64,000 bases of DNA from Desulfonema magnum (GCF_017377395.1 NZ_CP061800.1:6283633-6347632), one strand, 5' to 3'; positions 52,415-61,198 are shown, numbered from the stretch's first letter. Notes: a model not told the origin generated them from the letters alone. Numbers and translations are program-made.

Positions 52415-53833
52415 TTATCTCGCCTTTGATTTTACATAGCTTTCCAAATCATTAAGCAGTTGTTTTTGTTTATTATCAACATTCTGATTTTCTCTGATAT
52501 CCATGATTTCTGCAAGAACGTCCTTAAAATTACCGTATGGCTTTCCTCTGTAATCAATCAATGCTTTTTTGTCATCATATATGTGATCATATAAATGACG
52601 TTCAAATTTTTCTAAAAATACCTTTGGCGTATATGAAGGATAATTGCGGCAAAAAATTCGAATCGCCAATCTTTTCATTTCAGGGTTCGTAAAGCGATCT
52701 GCAAGTTTAAGCTTGTCTGATAAAGAAGCTGTATGAAAATCACGACATAAACTTTCATCTGTCTTATCAGGAAATCCCATTTGATAAAGTGCCGCATCAA
52801 CATCCAAATCAGGAATTATCGGATATTCATATTCGCGGTAATAGCGAATAATATCTTGTAATATATCATCATGTTTCCGGAACCAATTTTTATTTTTTTC
52901 AACACATGCCAGACGTTCCTCATCTAAATTTTTTAAAAAGCGATTCTCCGGTGCAAGCAACAAATTTGATTCTCCGTATTTTTTACGAACTACCCAGGTT
53001 TTTTCTGGTATTGTTTCAGTTGTCGTTTCTCTTAAATCTGGCAAATCAAGTCTCAACCAAAGCGTCTGATTTGAATAAGGAACAGAATCTCCTATATAAA
53101 GCACAGGAATTTGATATTTTTGCTCTGAACCATAGTTTGTACCGACCATTAACCCCCAAATTTCTTTTCTTCCATCATGGTCGAAAAAATATGGTAAGTT
53201 AGTGATACGTTTCTTATCCTCATTTTTTATGAAATAACCAATTAAATAATTCCACATTTTTTGTTCTTTAGCCAATATTTTCGCCAGTTCAATTGTTGCT
53301 TCAACATCAACCAGGGCATCATGAGCCTGTCCCGTAACAAGCTGATTCTCCCGGCTGACATGCTCTAATTTCAAAGTCGGTTTTCCATTAATTTCAGGCC
53401 ATTTTAATACATTGTTTTGAAATAAATAATACATGGTTACGACAGGGAGCATATCCATTCGGTAGCAGCCATTTTTAAACTGATGCGTATAAACAGGCAG
53501 AAGATTTCGATGAAAAGAAAAACGCAAAAATTTGTCATCAAAATTAAACGAATTATATCCGATACTTATTGTGTTCGGCTGATTAAATAAGGTATGAATT
53601 TTTGTAACCGCCTCAAATTCGCATATGCCATTCATGGTGTCAGGGACAGAAATTCTGTTGGTAATGTTTGCCTGAGCCGAGTAAACCACATCCGGTCGTA
53701 ATTGTACAAATGTTGAATATCGTTCAATTTCATTAAACTGCATATCTGTACGAATTGCGGCAAACTGCAGAATCTGATCAAAACATATGTTTAACCCGGT
53801 TGTTTCCAAGTCATAGAAAAGATAAGACTTCAT
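52415..53833 (-). CDS. sbcB: Exodeoxyribonuclease I
   Basis: 472 residues of a DEDDh exonuclease: MKSYLFYDLETTGLNICFDQ (first Asp/Glu), IGYNSFNFDDKFLRFSFHRN, GQAHDALVDVEATIELAKIL (His/Asp), then the SH3-like and C-terminal exonuclease-I domains (RLAIRIFCRNYPSYTP). It degrades single-stranded DNA 3' to 5' in recombination and repair. The ATG at 53833 has GGAGA six bases before it; upstream codons are a translated repeat. Placed just upstream of hsdM, 60 bases away. Confidence 0.88.
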   Translation of the reverse strand: MKSYLFYDLETTGLNICFDQILQFAAIRTDMQFNEIERYSTFVQLRPDVVYSAQANITNRISVPDTMNGICEFEAVTKIHTLFNQPNTISIGYNSFNFDDKFLRFSFHRNLLPVYTHQFKNGCYRMDMLPVVTMYYLFQNNVLKWPEINGKPTLKLEHVSRENQLVTGQAHDALVDVEATIELAKILAKEQKMWNYLIGYFIKNEDKKRITNLPYFFDHDGRKEIWGLMVGTNYGSEQKYQIPVLYIGDSVPYSNQTLWLRLDLPDLRETTTETIPEKTWVVRKKYGESNLLLAPENRFLKNLDEERLACVEKNKNWFRKHDDILQDIIRYYREYEYPIIPDLDVDAALYQMGFPDKTDESLCRDFHTASLSDKLKLADRFTNPEMKRLAIRIFCRNYPSYTPKVFLEKFERHLYDHIYDDKKALIDYRGKPYGNFKDVLAEIMDIRENQNVDNKQKQLLNDLESYVKSKAR

Positions 53834-53929
53834 TTTTTTCTCCATAATTTTACATGTAGCATATGAAAACGAATGACAAGGCTTCTGATCTCGTTCCCAT
53901 GTAAGGGAACTCGAAATAGGTTCAGGAGA

Positions 53930-54052
53930 ATGCAGGGTGGGTGTAGCGAAGCGAAACCCACCATCTGCGTTGTCTGTCCATAAATTTTCCGGCATTTTTT
54001 TCCGATCCGGAGTGCGAAAATAAAATTTTCGCACTCCGGATTCTCATTCTGT
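53930..54052. repeat. GGTGGGT-type unit and GGAGTGCGAAAAT palindrome
   Basis: 53935-53965 is a GCAGGGTGGGTGTAGCGAAG unit of the family also at 1000-1248. 54007-54040 is a near-perfect palindrome with arms CCGGAGTGCGAAAAT and ATTTTCGCACTCCGG. Confidence 0.85.
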
Positions 54053-54138
54053 TCAGATTACACCAGATTTTTTTCATCTGGTTCGTCATTTTTCACTTTC
54101 AGTTTCGAAATCAGATGTTTTAAAAAAGCCGGATGTAA

Positions 54139-54172
54139 TAAAAAAGGGAAACCCGCCAAGGTTCCCCTTTTT
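54139..54172 (-). terminator. Terminator downstream of higA
   Basis: Stem AAAAAGGGGAACC / GGTTTCCCTTTTTT around CCAAGGCGG-type loop, with A and T runs on both sides; 20 bases after the higA stop. Likely works in both directions. Confidence 0.8.
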
Positions 54173-54191
54173 CAAAAAGCACAAGCTCAGA

Positions 54192-54500
54192 TCAGGAAAA
54201 ATTCTCTGGTTCCCGACAAATCTCTCGGACATTTTTCCAGTCGCTATTTGTATTCATAGCACACCATAAGTCATACTTTTTCTGTAAATTCAGCCACAGG
54301 TCCGGTGTTGTACCGAAAGCCTGAGACAGTCGCAGAGCCATTTCCGGCGTAACAGATTTTCGCTCATTGACAATGGCGGACACCGCTTTTCTGGAAACGC
54401 GGAGCGATTCAGCCAGCCCAGTAATCGTCAGGGACAAAGGACCAATATACATATTTCGTATGATACGCCCAGGATGTGCGGGCTTTCTTTGCATGTTCAT
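54192..54500 (-). CDS. higA: HigA antitoxin
   Basis: A 102-residue XRE-type protein: KPAHPGRIIRNMYIGPLSLT, GLAESLRVSRKAVSAIVNER (helix-turn-helix), FGTTPDLWLNLQKKYDLW. This is the typical HigA antidote, which represses the operon and inhibits HigB. It follows higB on the same strand but is separated by 174 bases because a small palindromic element sits between them; normally the two genes nearly touch. Confidence 0.92.
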   Translation of the reverse strand: MNMQRKPAHPGRIIRNMYIGPLSLTITGLAESLRVSRKAVSAIVNERKSVTPEMALRLSQAFGTTPDLWLNLQKKYDLWCAMNTNSDWKNVREICREPENFS

Positions 54501-54523
54501 AACTTTTTAATCTTCTGCTACCC

Positions 54524-54620
54524 CGAACATCAAAGAATGTAATGAATTATCAAACTGTTGAACTCGTTTTGCAAGGGATTGGCACATAAAATTATTACAT
54601 TCTTTGGTGTCCACGGTAAT
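54524..54620. repeat. Short inverted-repeat element between higB and higA
   Basis: ACATCAAAGAATGTAATGAA (54527) and, inverted, ACACCAAAGAATGTAATAAT (to about 54614) form arms of about 22 bases around a 40-base centre. It occupies the abnormal gap between the two genes and probably inserted after the operon formed. Confidence 0.7.
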
Positions 54621-54674
54621 ATAATATCCGGTTCAGCCTGCGCTTTCCCTCCCAAAAAAGGCAGGCTGCCGATT

Positions 54675-54953
54675 CTAATGATAATTCAAATAATCTACAA
54701 CATGAGCATCGCCATTTTCAAATCTGAAAGTAATACGCCATGCTCCGGATACTTTAACTACCCATATGTTATCTTTTTTGGGCAACAACGGGTGTAAGTC
54801 AGATCCGGGGAAATTGATGTCTCTGATCTCGGATGCGGCATCAATTAGATCCAAAATATCAGCGATCCTGTCCGCATATTTGGACTGAATACCTTTTTTA
54901 ATCCCCTTGTAAAAAAAATTCTCCAACCCCTTGTGACTGAATGACCTGATCAA
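54675..54953 (-). CDS. higB: HigB toxin
   Basis: A 92-residue RelE-fold mRNA interferase: MIRSFSHKGLENFFYKGIKK, AASEIRDINFPGSDLHPLLP, NIWVVKVSGAWRITFRFENG and DAHVVDYLNYH, complete for the HigB/killer family. It cleaves mRNA on the ribosome. The start is a TTG at 54953 where the family N-terminus begins. Upstream lie a palindromic operator and promoter. Confidence 0.9.
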   Translation of the reverse strand: MIRSFSHKGLENFFYKGIKKGIQSKYADRIADILDLIDAASEIRDINFPGSDLHPLLPKKDNIWVVKVSGAWRITFRFENGDAHVVDYLNYH

Positions 54954-55035
54954 GGTCCTAGCCTCGGATTCTTCCGGGAGGTAACAAAAGAATCATAACA
55001 GCCCTCCTTCGAAGTTTGTTTATCAATGAACCAAC

Positions 55036-55062
55036 AAATTGTAACCTCTACGGTTACAATTT
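55036..55062 (-). promoter_or_regulatory. Palindromic operator of the higBA operon
   Basis: A perfect 11-base dyad, AAATTGTAACC and GGTTACAATTT, with a TCTAC centre, 83 bases before the higB start and just downstream of the promoter -10. The expected binding protein is HigA. Confidence 0.75.
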
Positions 55063-55069
55063 GAATCAA

Positions 55070-55098
55070 AAAATAATACGATAAAAGAATGTTGTCAA
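55070..55098 (-). promoter_or_regulatory. Sigma70-type promoter for higBA
   Basis: On the minus strand TTGACA (55098-55093) and TATTTT (55075-55070) separated by 17 bases. The operator dyad begins within the -10 to +1 region. Confidence 0.65.
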
Positions 55099-55159
55099 GT
55101 TAAAACTCTCACAGCGAATCATAAATACGAGAAGAAGTGAAATCTCAACAATTCCGAAT

Positions 55160-56227
55160 TTATTCCTCCGCAGACATTGCATCGGGTTGTTCCTCCGTTT
55201 CTTGTAATCGCTCACCAGCCCCTCCCTGTGAAGTCAGGGTCTCCCGGTTCCAATAAATCTGTTTTTTCTGCTCTCCCCGGCGCAGCTCACAGAGACGACG
55301 TTTGCAAATAGGGCAGTCCGGTGAAATGCAGGGATCCATATGGATAAGGACACTTGCAGTTCCTCCGAAATAAATATTGATAAGGTTTTCCACCTGCTTA
55401 CTTTCGCAATGCGCTTCCTCCAGGGTGAAATACCGGGGTAAAATCAGGTGAAAATCAATATGAATCAGATTTCCCGAACGCCAGGCCCGGAGCTGGTGAA
55501 CATCAATCCATATATCTTTTCGATTTTCATTCAGCAAGCCGGAGATGCTCTCAAGAAGCTCGGGTTCCGAAGCATCCATAAGCCCGGCAAAGGACTGGCT
55601 GACCAGATTTCCCCCTGACACAAGAATATTTAATCCCACCAGACAGGCGATGATGCCATCCATCCAGTATAGCCCTGTCAGGTGAACTAAAAAAAGACCC
55701 AGAACAACACCGCCGGATGTATAAACATCTGTTATAATATGTTTGCCGTCAGCAATAAGCGCGAGTGAGCGGGTTCGTTTGCCCACCCGTATAAGCATTA
55801 TTCCCAGGAAAAGATTGATTAAGCTGATTCCGAAGAGAATCAGCAATCCGCTTTCAAGCTGAGGGATCTGACGAGGATGCATAATATGGGATATCCCCAC
55901 TTTAAAAATACCCAGTGCGGCAAGGATAATGAGCGCGCCTTCAAAGCCCGCGGAGAAATATTCGATCTTGCCATGACCATAAGGATGATTCTCATCCGGC
56001 GGTATGGCTGCGAAGATGACACTTCCCAGGGCAAAGGCGCTTGCCACCACATTGATGATAGATTCAAGAGCATCGGAAAGGACTGCTGAAGAATCAGTGA
56101 TCTGATAAACGTAGAATTTTCCTGCCATCAGCAGAAGGCTGATAAAGAATGACGAACTGATAGCCATGAGACGAGCCTTAAATTGGTCTCTTTCAGATGA
56201 TGCTGTATGATTTTTTTGTTCGGACAT
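55160..56227 (-). CDS. Cation diffusion facilitator metal transporter
   Basis: 355 residues. Six transmembrane helices with CDF signatures: SSAVLSDALESIINVVASAF (metal-site Asp), HPYGHGKIEYFSAGFEGALI and LIADGKHIITDVYTSGGVVL (second metal-site Asp), then a cytoplasmic ferredoxin-like domain with IDVHQLRAWRSGNLIHIDFH. The C-terminal tail has CISPDCPICKRRLC, four cysteines that may bind metal. Exports Zn/Fe/Co-type ions; exact metal unknown. The ATG at 56227 follows AAGGATGCC; an alternative at 56242 lies in an inverted-repeat end. Confidence 0.92.
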   Translation of the reverse strand: MSEQKNHTASSERDQFKARLMAISSSFFISLLLMAGKFYVYQITDSSAVLSDALESIINVVASAFALGSVIFAAIPPDENHPYGHGKIEYFSAGFEGALIILAALGIFKVGISHIMHPRQIPQLESGLLILFGISLINLFLGIMLIRVGKRTRSLALIADGKHIITDVYTSGGVVLGLFLVHLTGLYWMDGIIACLVGLNILVSGGNLVSQSFAGLMDASEPELLESISGLLNENRKDIWIDVHQLRAWRSGNLIHIDFHLILPRYFTLEEAHCESKQVENLINIYFGGTASVLIHMDPCISPDCPICKRRLCELRRGEQKKQIYWNRETLTSQGGAGERLQETEEQPDAMSAEE

Positions 56228-56242
56228 TTTGGCATCCTTCAT

Positions 56243-56545
56243 ATTTGCCCAAAAGTACTTTACACTTTTGGTGATTTGAAAAAAAGTCCATTTTTTTTCA
56301 ATCTACAAATTTTGTAGCTAAATAAAAGTAATATTTACAAATAGATATTGTAAAATCTACAAATTTTGTAGTTTTTTACACACTTCAAACATGATTAGCT
56401 AAAATTAACTACAAAATTTGTAGTTTTTTTTGTAATAGGTTGTTTATATTATAAAAATAATCAAAATTATCATGAATTAAAAAAAACATAAAAAATTCAT
56501 TTTAGCTGAAAGTGTAAACTACTAAATGAAGGATGCCGACATTTT
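56243..56545. promoter_or_regulatory. Upstream region of the CDF gene with three CTACAAATTTTGTAG palindromes
   Basis: Palindromes TCTACAAATTTTGTAGC (56301), TCTACAAATTTTGTAGT (56354) and ACTACAAAATTTGTAGT (56408) lie about 53 bases apart, each a near-perfect dyad. The whole block is bounded by inverted GGCATCCTTCAT ... TTTACACTTT motifs (56230-56262 and 56510-56545). The palindromes look like operators for a metal or other regulator, or the core of a MITE-like element that supplies the gene's 5' end. Confidence 0.65.
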
Positions 56546-56780
56546 TTTGAAATAAAAAACAACTAGTCTTTGACCCCAATGATTCCGACGGGTGAAAGAA
56601 AGGCCTCCGCTGTTTTCTCGGAGGTCTCAGGCAGTCCGACTGAAATCGTTAGCGCCATAAAAAATAACTATGAAAGGTTTGGCGTTAATCTTTTCAGCCA
56701 GTTATCGGAATAATCTGCAAAAGTTCCGGAGAGCCTATGACCGTCAAGTCTTTTCCTATATGCAATAAAAAATCTGTTGG
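56546..56780. other. Non-coding stretch with a hairpin
   Basis: A GCCTCCG/CGGAGG hairpin lies at 56610-56635, resembling the one at 21150-21190. GCGTTAATCTTTTCAG-like sequence near 56690 echoes the end of the neighbouring gene. No gene is supported. Confidence 0.45.
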
Positions 56781-57224
56781 TCAGGGCCTGAGCAGGTTAA
56801 CGCCAATTTCAGGCTCAGAGACACGGACGCCTGTGGTATCTGTCAGTTCAAAAAGGATCACTTCCATAATATGCCATACTTTTACCCCGTTACGCACACA
56901 TCCTGTTACTGTGGAAGTGTCTCTGCCGCAGGCGATATGCATATGCAATGAAGGATTGCCCTGCTCATCCGGAAACAGTGTTCCCGTGCCTGCGACTTCA
57001 TGAACATTGTCAAGGTAATGCGTCATCGGCAAAATGGTCCGGGTACGCCCATGCGCGGGTCCTGAAATAAGCTGGCTGCCCTCATCAGCTCCGCCAAGAA
57101 TGATTAAGGCTCCCGCCTTTACAGACTGCTCACGAGCAAATTTTTCGATTTCTTCATGAATGACATCTCCGTCCTCAAGACGGATGACAAAGACGCGTCC
57201 CTGTCTGGCCTGAGAATATTTCAT
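56781..57224 (-). CDS. PPC/DUF296 domain protein
   Basis: A 147-residue single-domain protein: GRVFVIRLEDGDVIHEEIEK, VKAGALIILGGADEGSQLIS, HEVAGTGTLFPDEQGNPSLH and MHIACGRDTSTVTGCVRNGV. The H-M-H motif is part of the metal site in the prokaryotic PPC/DUF296 family (trimeric, in plants fused to AT-hooks). A DNA-binding or metabolic role is unproved in bacteria. GAGGAGG lies 13 bases before the ATG. Confidence 0.9.
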   Translation of the reverse strand: MKYSQARQGRVFVIRLEDGDVIHEEIEKFAREQSVKAGALIILGGADEGSQLISGPAHGRTRTILPMTHYLDNVHEVAGTGTLFPDEQGNPSLHMHIACGRDTSTVTGCVRNGVKVWHIMEVILFELTDTTGVRVSEPEIGVNLLRP

Positions 57225-57305
57225 TTTGAAATTTTTACCTCCTCATTATATTTTTTCGTTATATAAATACCCGGACAAAAGTTTTCCTGTGTCTTTCGAG
57301 GAAAT

Positions 57306-57421
57306 ATGAAAATAAAATTTTCGCACTTGCAAAAATAAAATTTTCGCACTTGCAAAAATAAAATTTTCGCACTTGCAAAAATAAAATTTTCGCACTTGCA
57401 AAAATAAAATTTTTGCACTCC
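57306..57421. repeat. Five tandem 23-bp units (GCAAAAATAAAATTTTCGCACTT)
   Basis: Five tandem copies of a 23-base unit whose parts are GCAAAAATAAAATTTT and CGCACTT; the last ends in the CACTCCGGA motif. Each unit is half of the GGAGTGCGAAAAT palindrome family, so a REP-like sequence has here become a satellite. Confidence 0.93.
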
Positions 57422-57532
57422 GGAATGGGGAAAAAATTTATAAAGGTATTATCCATTAAAAAAGTAGATAAGTCAATGGAATTCCGGTAATTAAGCAGAC
57501 CTCTGATTTGTGCGGAAACACAGATAAAAATG

Positions 57533-58336
57533 TCATATTTCCGCCCCCACGATGGTAATGTTATCTGATCCCCCTGCTTTCAGGGCCGCGTTGACCAGCA
57601 TATGAATTTTTTGTTTCAACGTCTGATGGGTTTTCAGAATTGAAATGATTGCCTCAGGGGGAATTTCGCCATACTGAAGCGCCGTATCAATCAGGGTTTC
57701 AAGTTTTTGTTCCGAAGTTTGTTCTTTTTGCAAAATTGAAATCATCACATCAGGAGAAACTTCGTCGTATAACCCATCAGAACAGAGAATCACTGTGTCG
57801 CCCGGCTCAACTCTGAAACTGCCTGTTTCCGGTTCGCAATCTTTACAGCCGACACATCTGAGAAGCATATGTCTCATGGGATGTTTTCTGGCTTGTTCCG
57901 CAGTGATTTTTTTTTTTTCCATAAGTACGCCAGGAATCGTATGATCTTTGGTTATAAGAAAAAGTTTTTCATTATGAAAGAGATAAAGCCTGGTGTCACC
58001 CACATGGGCCCAGTGGACAATGCCATCCTTGATGTATGCGATACTCAGGGTCGTACCCATGCCCCGAAGTTCCGGTTTTTTTTTAACAGTTTCAAGGATA
58101 TTTGAATGGCCGGTCCGAATAATGTCCCCAAGATGGGATTCAATATCCTGTACTGACAGATCATCATCTTTCACCACGTCAATAGCCAGTCTTGAAGCCA
58201 TCTCTCCCCCCACATGACCGCCCATGCCATCAGCCACCGCCAAGAGACATTTATTATCTGAGAATTCCTTTATAAAAGAGTGATCTTCATTGTGCTTTCG
58301 TTTATAGCCAGGATGGGTAAGGGCAAATGTTTCCAT
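57533..58336 (-). CDS. PP2C-family serine/threonine phosphatase with internal duplication
   Basis: 267 residues. ETFALTHPGYKRKHNEDHSF, LAVADGMGGHVGGEMASRLA, VHWAHVGDTRLYLFHNEKLF, VILCSDGLYDEVS and GGSDNITIVGAEI are the metal-binding PP2C motifs; all key Asp residues are present. It dephosphorylates Ser/Thr-phosphoproteins. Between the last two motifs a segment of about 30 residues occurs twice (MISILQKEQTSEQKLETLID and IISILKTHQTLKQKIHMLVN). The ATG at 58336 follows GGAGGTTTC. Confidence 0.92.
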   Translation of the reverse strand: METFALTHPGYKRKHNEDHSFIKEFSDNKCLLAVADGMGGHVGGEMASRLAIDVVKDDDLSVQDIESHLGDIIRTGHSNILETVKKKPELRGMGTTLSIAYIKDGIVHWAHVGDTRLYLFHNEKLFLITKDHTIPGVLMEKKKITAEQARKHPMRHMLLRCVGCKDCEPETGSFRVEPGDTVILCSDGLYDEVSPDVMISILQKEQTSEQKLETLIDTALQYGEIPPEAIISILKTHQTLKQKIHMLVNAALKAGGSDNITIVGAEI

Positions 58337-58492
58337 GAAACCTCCGGTTATCGGGTAAAACAATCTTTCTTATTTTAATTGATATTTATTTTATTTACCT
58401 ATTATTTGCAAAACTATCAACTACCGATTTGAACAAAACACATTATAATCGTATATCTTTTTTAAATTTAATGATATTTTTATATGAAAGCG

Positions 58493-58552
58493 TTAGGTGT
58501 TAGGTGTTAGGTGTTAGGTGTTAGGTGTTAGGTGTTAAGTGTTAAGTGTTAG
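58493..58552. repeat. Heptamer repeat (GTTAGGT)
   Basis: Six units of GTTAGGT followed by two GTTAAGT and a partial unit, about 150 bases upstream of the phosphatase gene. A fourth heptamer sequence, unrelated to TTTCAAG, ATTTGTC or ATTATCA. Confidence 0.95.
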
Positions 58553-59453
58553 GAAAAACTATAAAATTTCATCATTCGTTGTGACCGCAGGCCATGTTTT
58601 GCGATTTGCGAGTTTTTACCGGACAGGGTTTGCAACCCCGTCCGAAATGTTCACAGACGGTGATCCGGTGAAAATTGGAATATAAATTAAGATAAAAACC
58701 GTAAATCCGAAATTTTCAGCTTCTGCCTTATAACATTCGAAGATGTTCCGTATTTCAGATGGTTCTGTTTTGCAAATTAATTTTTTGGATATTCCGGACG
58801 TTGCAGAGGGAATTTAAATCAGGGGTGTAACACATGGCCGAAAAAGGGAAAACAAACAAGATTACCCCTTGACGACATTAAACATTACTGTAATATTGCA
58901 ACCAAAATTGTACAGAATCAATAAAAAACAGAATGATTTTTGCATTTGTCCGGTAAAACCCCCGGGTTTCTCTGCTGTCCCGCACACAGCCCGGAAGCTT
59001 TTCGATCTGCTGAGAATAACATTGAAAACAAAAACCAGCATGCTCAGGTATCTGGAAAACACCGGAACAATATCCGAACCATGAAAAAATATTCTTTATT
59101 ATACCAAAAAGTTAAAAGATATGCAAATGTTATTCCGTTCTTTATTGCTACAAAACAATTGAAATTTGACAAAGCATTTATTAAGAATGTTTTGATTCAG
59201 GTTTTTCCCGGCATAAAAATGGCAGGGTCAGCAAATAATGTTTTTGATTCCCTTTGGCGGAGTTGTGATCAGAATCAGTATGTTTTTTACTGTTGACCGC
59301 TCTGAAAATGATCGTTTCGCGAAAATCATGCCTGGAGAAACCGGAATTAGAATATTTTTATAACGGTTATTCGGAATTGGAAAAGGAAATAATAGAATTT
59401 TAAACAATCAATACACCTGCCCATAATTACGGACAGGAAACTGGGAGTGAAGA
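58553..59453. other. Intergenic region, repeats and a possible gene remnant
   Basis: 58617-58650 is a CGGACGGGG-family unit. 58940-59015 holds CCCCCGGGTTTC and GCACACAGCCCGGAAG units, inverted relative to 23311-23345. 59082-59296 can be read as MKKYSLLYQKVKRYANVIPF to a stop; it has no recognised family and no good ribosome site and may be a degraded gene. No other gene seen. Confidence 0.5.
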
Positions 59454-61187
59454 ATGAGACCTTATTTTGAGAAGATGACAGAGTTCGGACGCGAGCTGAA
59501 TGAGGGACAGATAAAAAGCACGGAAGAGAATGTCAAGAATATCCGGAGCGTAGAGGCAGAAATCCGGGAAGAGGTTGAAAAGGTCAAAAATGCGGGATTT
59601 CCCGAAGAAAAAATCAACGCAAGGGGGCAGATGACTGTATGGCAGCGACTCAGATATCTGGTTGATCCGGGAACCTGGTGCCCGTTGCATACCATCTACA
59701 ACCCCGAGGACAATAAGGAAGGCACAACCAACGTTATTGACGGGCTGGGTAAAATTTCGGGCAAATGGGCTGTTATTATCGGTTTTGACAACAAGGTCAT
59801 GGCCGGTGCCTGGCTTCCGGGACAGTATGAAAACATCCTGAGGGCCACAGATCTTTCAAAACGTCTGAACATCCCTCTGGTCTGGCTTGTAAATTGCAGT
59901 GGTGTCAGTCTGACCAATCAGGAAAAATTTTATGGGGATCGCCGAGGCGGAGGAACGGCTTTTTTCAGACACGCGGAACTTGAGACGCTGGGAATTCCGG
60001 TACTTGCCGGTATATATGGCACCAACCCCGCAGGCGGCGGATATCAGGGAATCAGCCCCACCATCCTTTTTGCTCACAAAAACTGCAATATTGCCGTGGG
60101 CGGCGGTGGCATTCTGAGCGGTATGTCACCCAAGGGGCAGTTTGATGTGGAAGGAGCAGAGGCGCTGATTGCCGCGGCAAAACAATTTAAGGCGGATCCC
60201 CCGGGATCTGTAAAAGTTCACCATGATTCAACTGGCTTTTTCAGGTATGTGTATGAGGAAGAAACCGGTGTGCTGGACGGGCTGAAAGATTATATGAAGG
60301 ATATGCCCGCATATAATCCCAAGTTTTTCCGTGTTGCTGATCCCAAGCCTCCCAAGTTTTCTTCAGAAGACCTTTACCGGCTGGTTCCTTATAATCAGAA
60401 GCAGATGTATGATTTTGACGAAGTTCTGGCGCGGCTTACAGATAACAGCGAGCATATGGAGTTTCGTCCCGGGTACGGCCCTGAAATTTATACGGGTCTG
60501 TGCAAAATTGACGGATATCTTGTGGGCTGTATTGGCAACCGTCAGGGCTGGCTGGGAGAAAATTATCCTGAATACGCGGATTATCCGGGGATCGGCGGAA
60601 AACTCTACCGTCAGGGTCTGATCAAAATGAACGAATTTGTCACCCTTTGCGGCAGAGACAGAGTGCCGGTTGTCTGGTTCCAGGACACAAGCGGTATTGA
60701 TGTGGGAGATATTGCTGAAAAGGCCGAACTTCTGGGGCTGGGGCAATCCCTGATCTATTCAATCCAGCAGACAGATGTTCCTATGATGCTGGTGGTGCTG
60801 AGAAAGGGAAGCGCGGCTGCTCATTATGTCATGGGCGGTCCCACAGCAAATCGGCATAATTCCTTCACCTTGGGCATTCCCACTACCGAAATCTACGTTA
60901 TGCATGGTGAAACAGCTTCTGCCGCGACCTATTCCCGCAGGCTGGTGAAAGAAAAAGCCGCTGGAAAACCCCTGGAACCGGTAGTTGACAAGATGAACGA
61001 ACTTGCCCAGAAATATTATGATTATTCAAGACCTGCGTACTGTGCAAAATACGGGATGGTGGATGAGGTTGTGTCCATGAGTGACATCAGGAAGTACATG
61101 ATGGCCTTTGCCGGTGCCGCGTATCAGAATCCAAAATCAATCTGTCCGCAACATCATATGATGCTGCCTCGGATTATTAAGGGATAA
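59454..61187 (+). CDS. gcdA: Glutaconyl-CoA decarboxylase, alpha (carboxyltransferase) subunit
   Basis: 577 residues, the length of GcdA (about 580). Two crotonase-fold carboxyltransferase halves: WVVIIGFDNKVMAG-like VMAGAWLPGQYENILRATDL, VLAGIYGTNPAGGGYQGISP, CNIAVGGGGILSGMSPKGQF; and VGCIGNRQGWLGENYPEYAD, VVWFQDTSGIDVGDIAEKAE, VLRKGSAAAHYVMGGPTANR. It moves CO2 from glutaconyl-CoA to biotin, which a membrane beta subunit then decarboxylates while pumping Na+. The beta, gamma and delta subunits are not in the window. GGGAGTG precedes the ATG. Confidence 0.93.
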   Translation: MRPYFEKMTEFGRELNEGQIKSTEENVKNIRSVEAEIREEVEKVKNAGFPEEKINARGQMTVWQRLRYLVDPGTWCPLHTIYNPEDNKEGTTNVIDGLGKISGKWAVIIGFDNKVMAGAWLPGQYENILRATDLSKRLNIPLVWLVNCSGVSLTNQEKFYGDRRGGGTAFFRHAELETLGIPVLAGIYGTNPAGGGYQGISPTILFAHKNCNIAVGGGGILSGMSPKGQFDVEGAEALIAAAKQFKADPPGSVKVHHDSTGFFRYVYEEETGVLDGLKDYMKDMPAYNPKFFRVADPKPPKFSSEDLYRLVPYNQKQMYDFDEVLARLTDNSEHMEFRPGYGPEIYTGLCKIDGYLVGCIGNRQGWLGENYPEYADYPGIGGKLYRQGLIKMNEFVTLCGRDRVPVVWFQDTSGIDVGDIAEKAELLGLGQSLIYSIQQTDVPMMLVVLRKGSAAAHYVMGGPTANRHNSFTLGIPTTEIYVMHGETASAATYSRRLVKEKAAGKPLEPVVDKMNELAQKYYDYSRPAYCAKYGMVDEVVSMSDIRKYMMAFAGAAYQNPKSICPQHHMMLPRIIKG

Positions 61188-61198
61188 CAAAAAACAAG

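Noticed and set aside
57221-57456. ORFs with FASAKILF / FYFCKCEN repeats
   Set aside because: Translations of the 23-bp satellite; both frames are open only because no stop falls in the unit.
58862-59296. Small ORFs before gcdA
   Set aside because: No family, weak starts, and the first half is repeat-derived. The part at 59082-59296 may be a decayed gene but cannot be supported.
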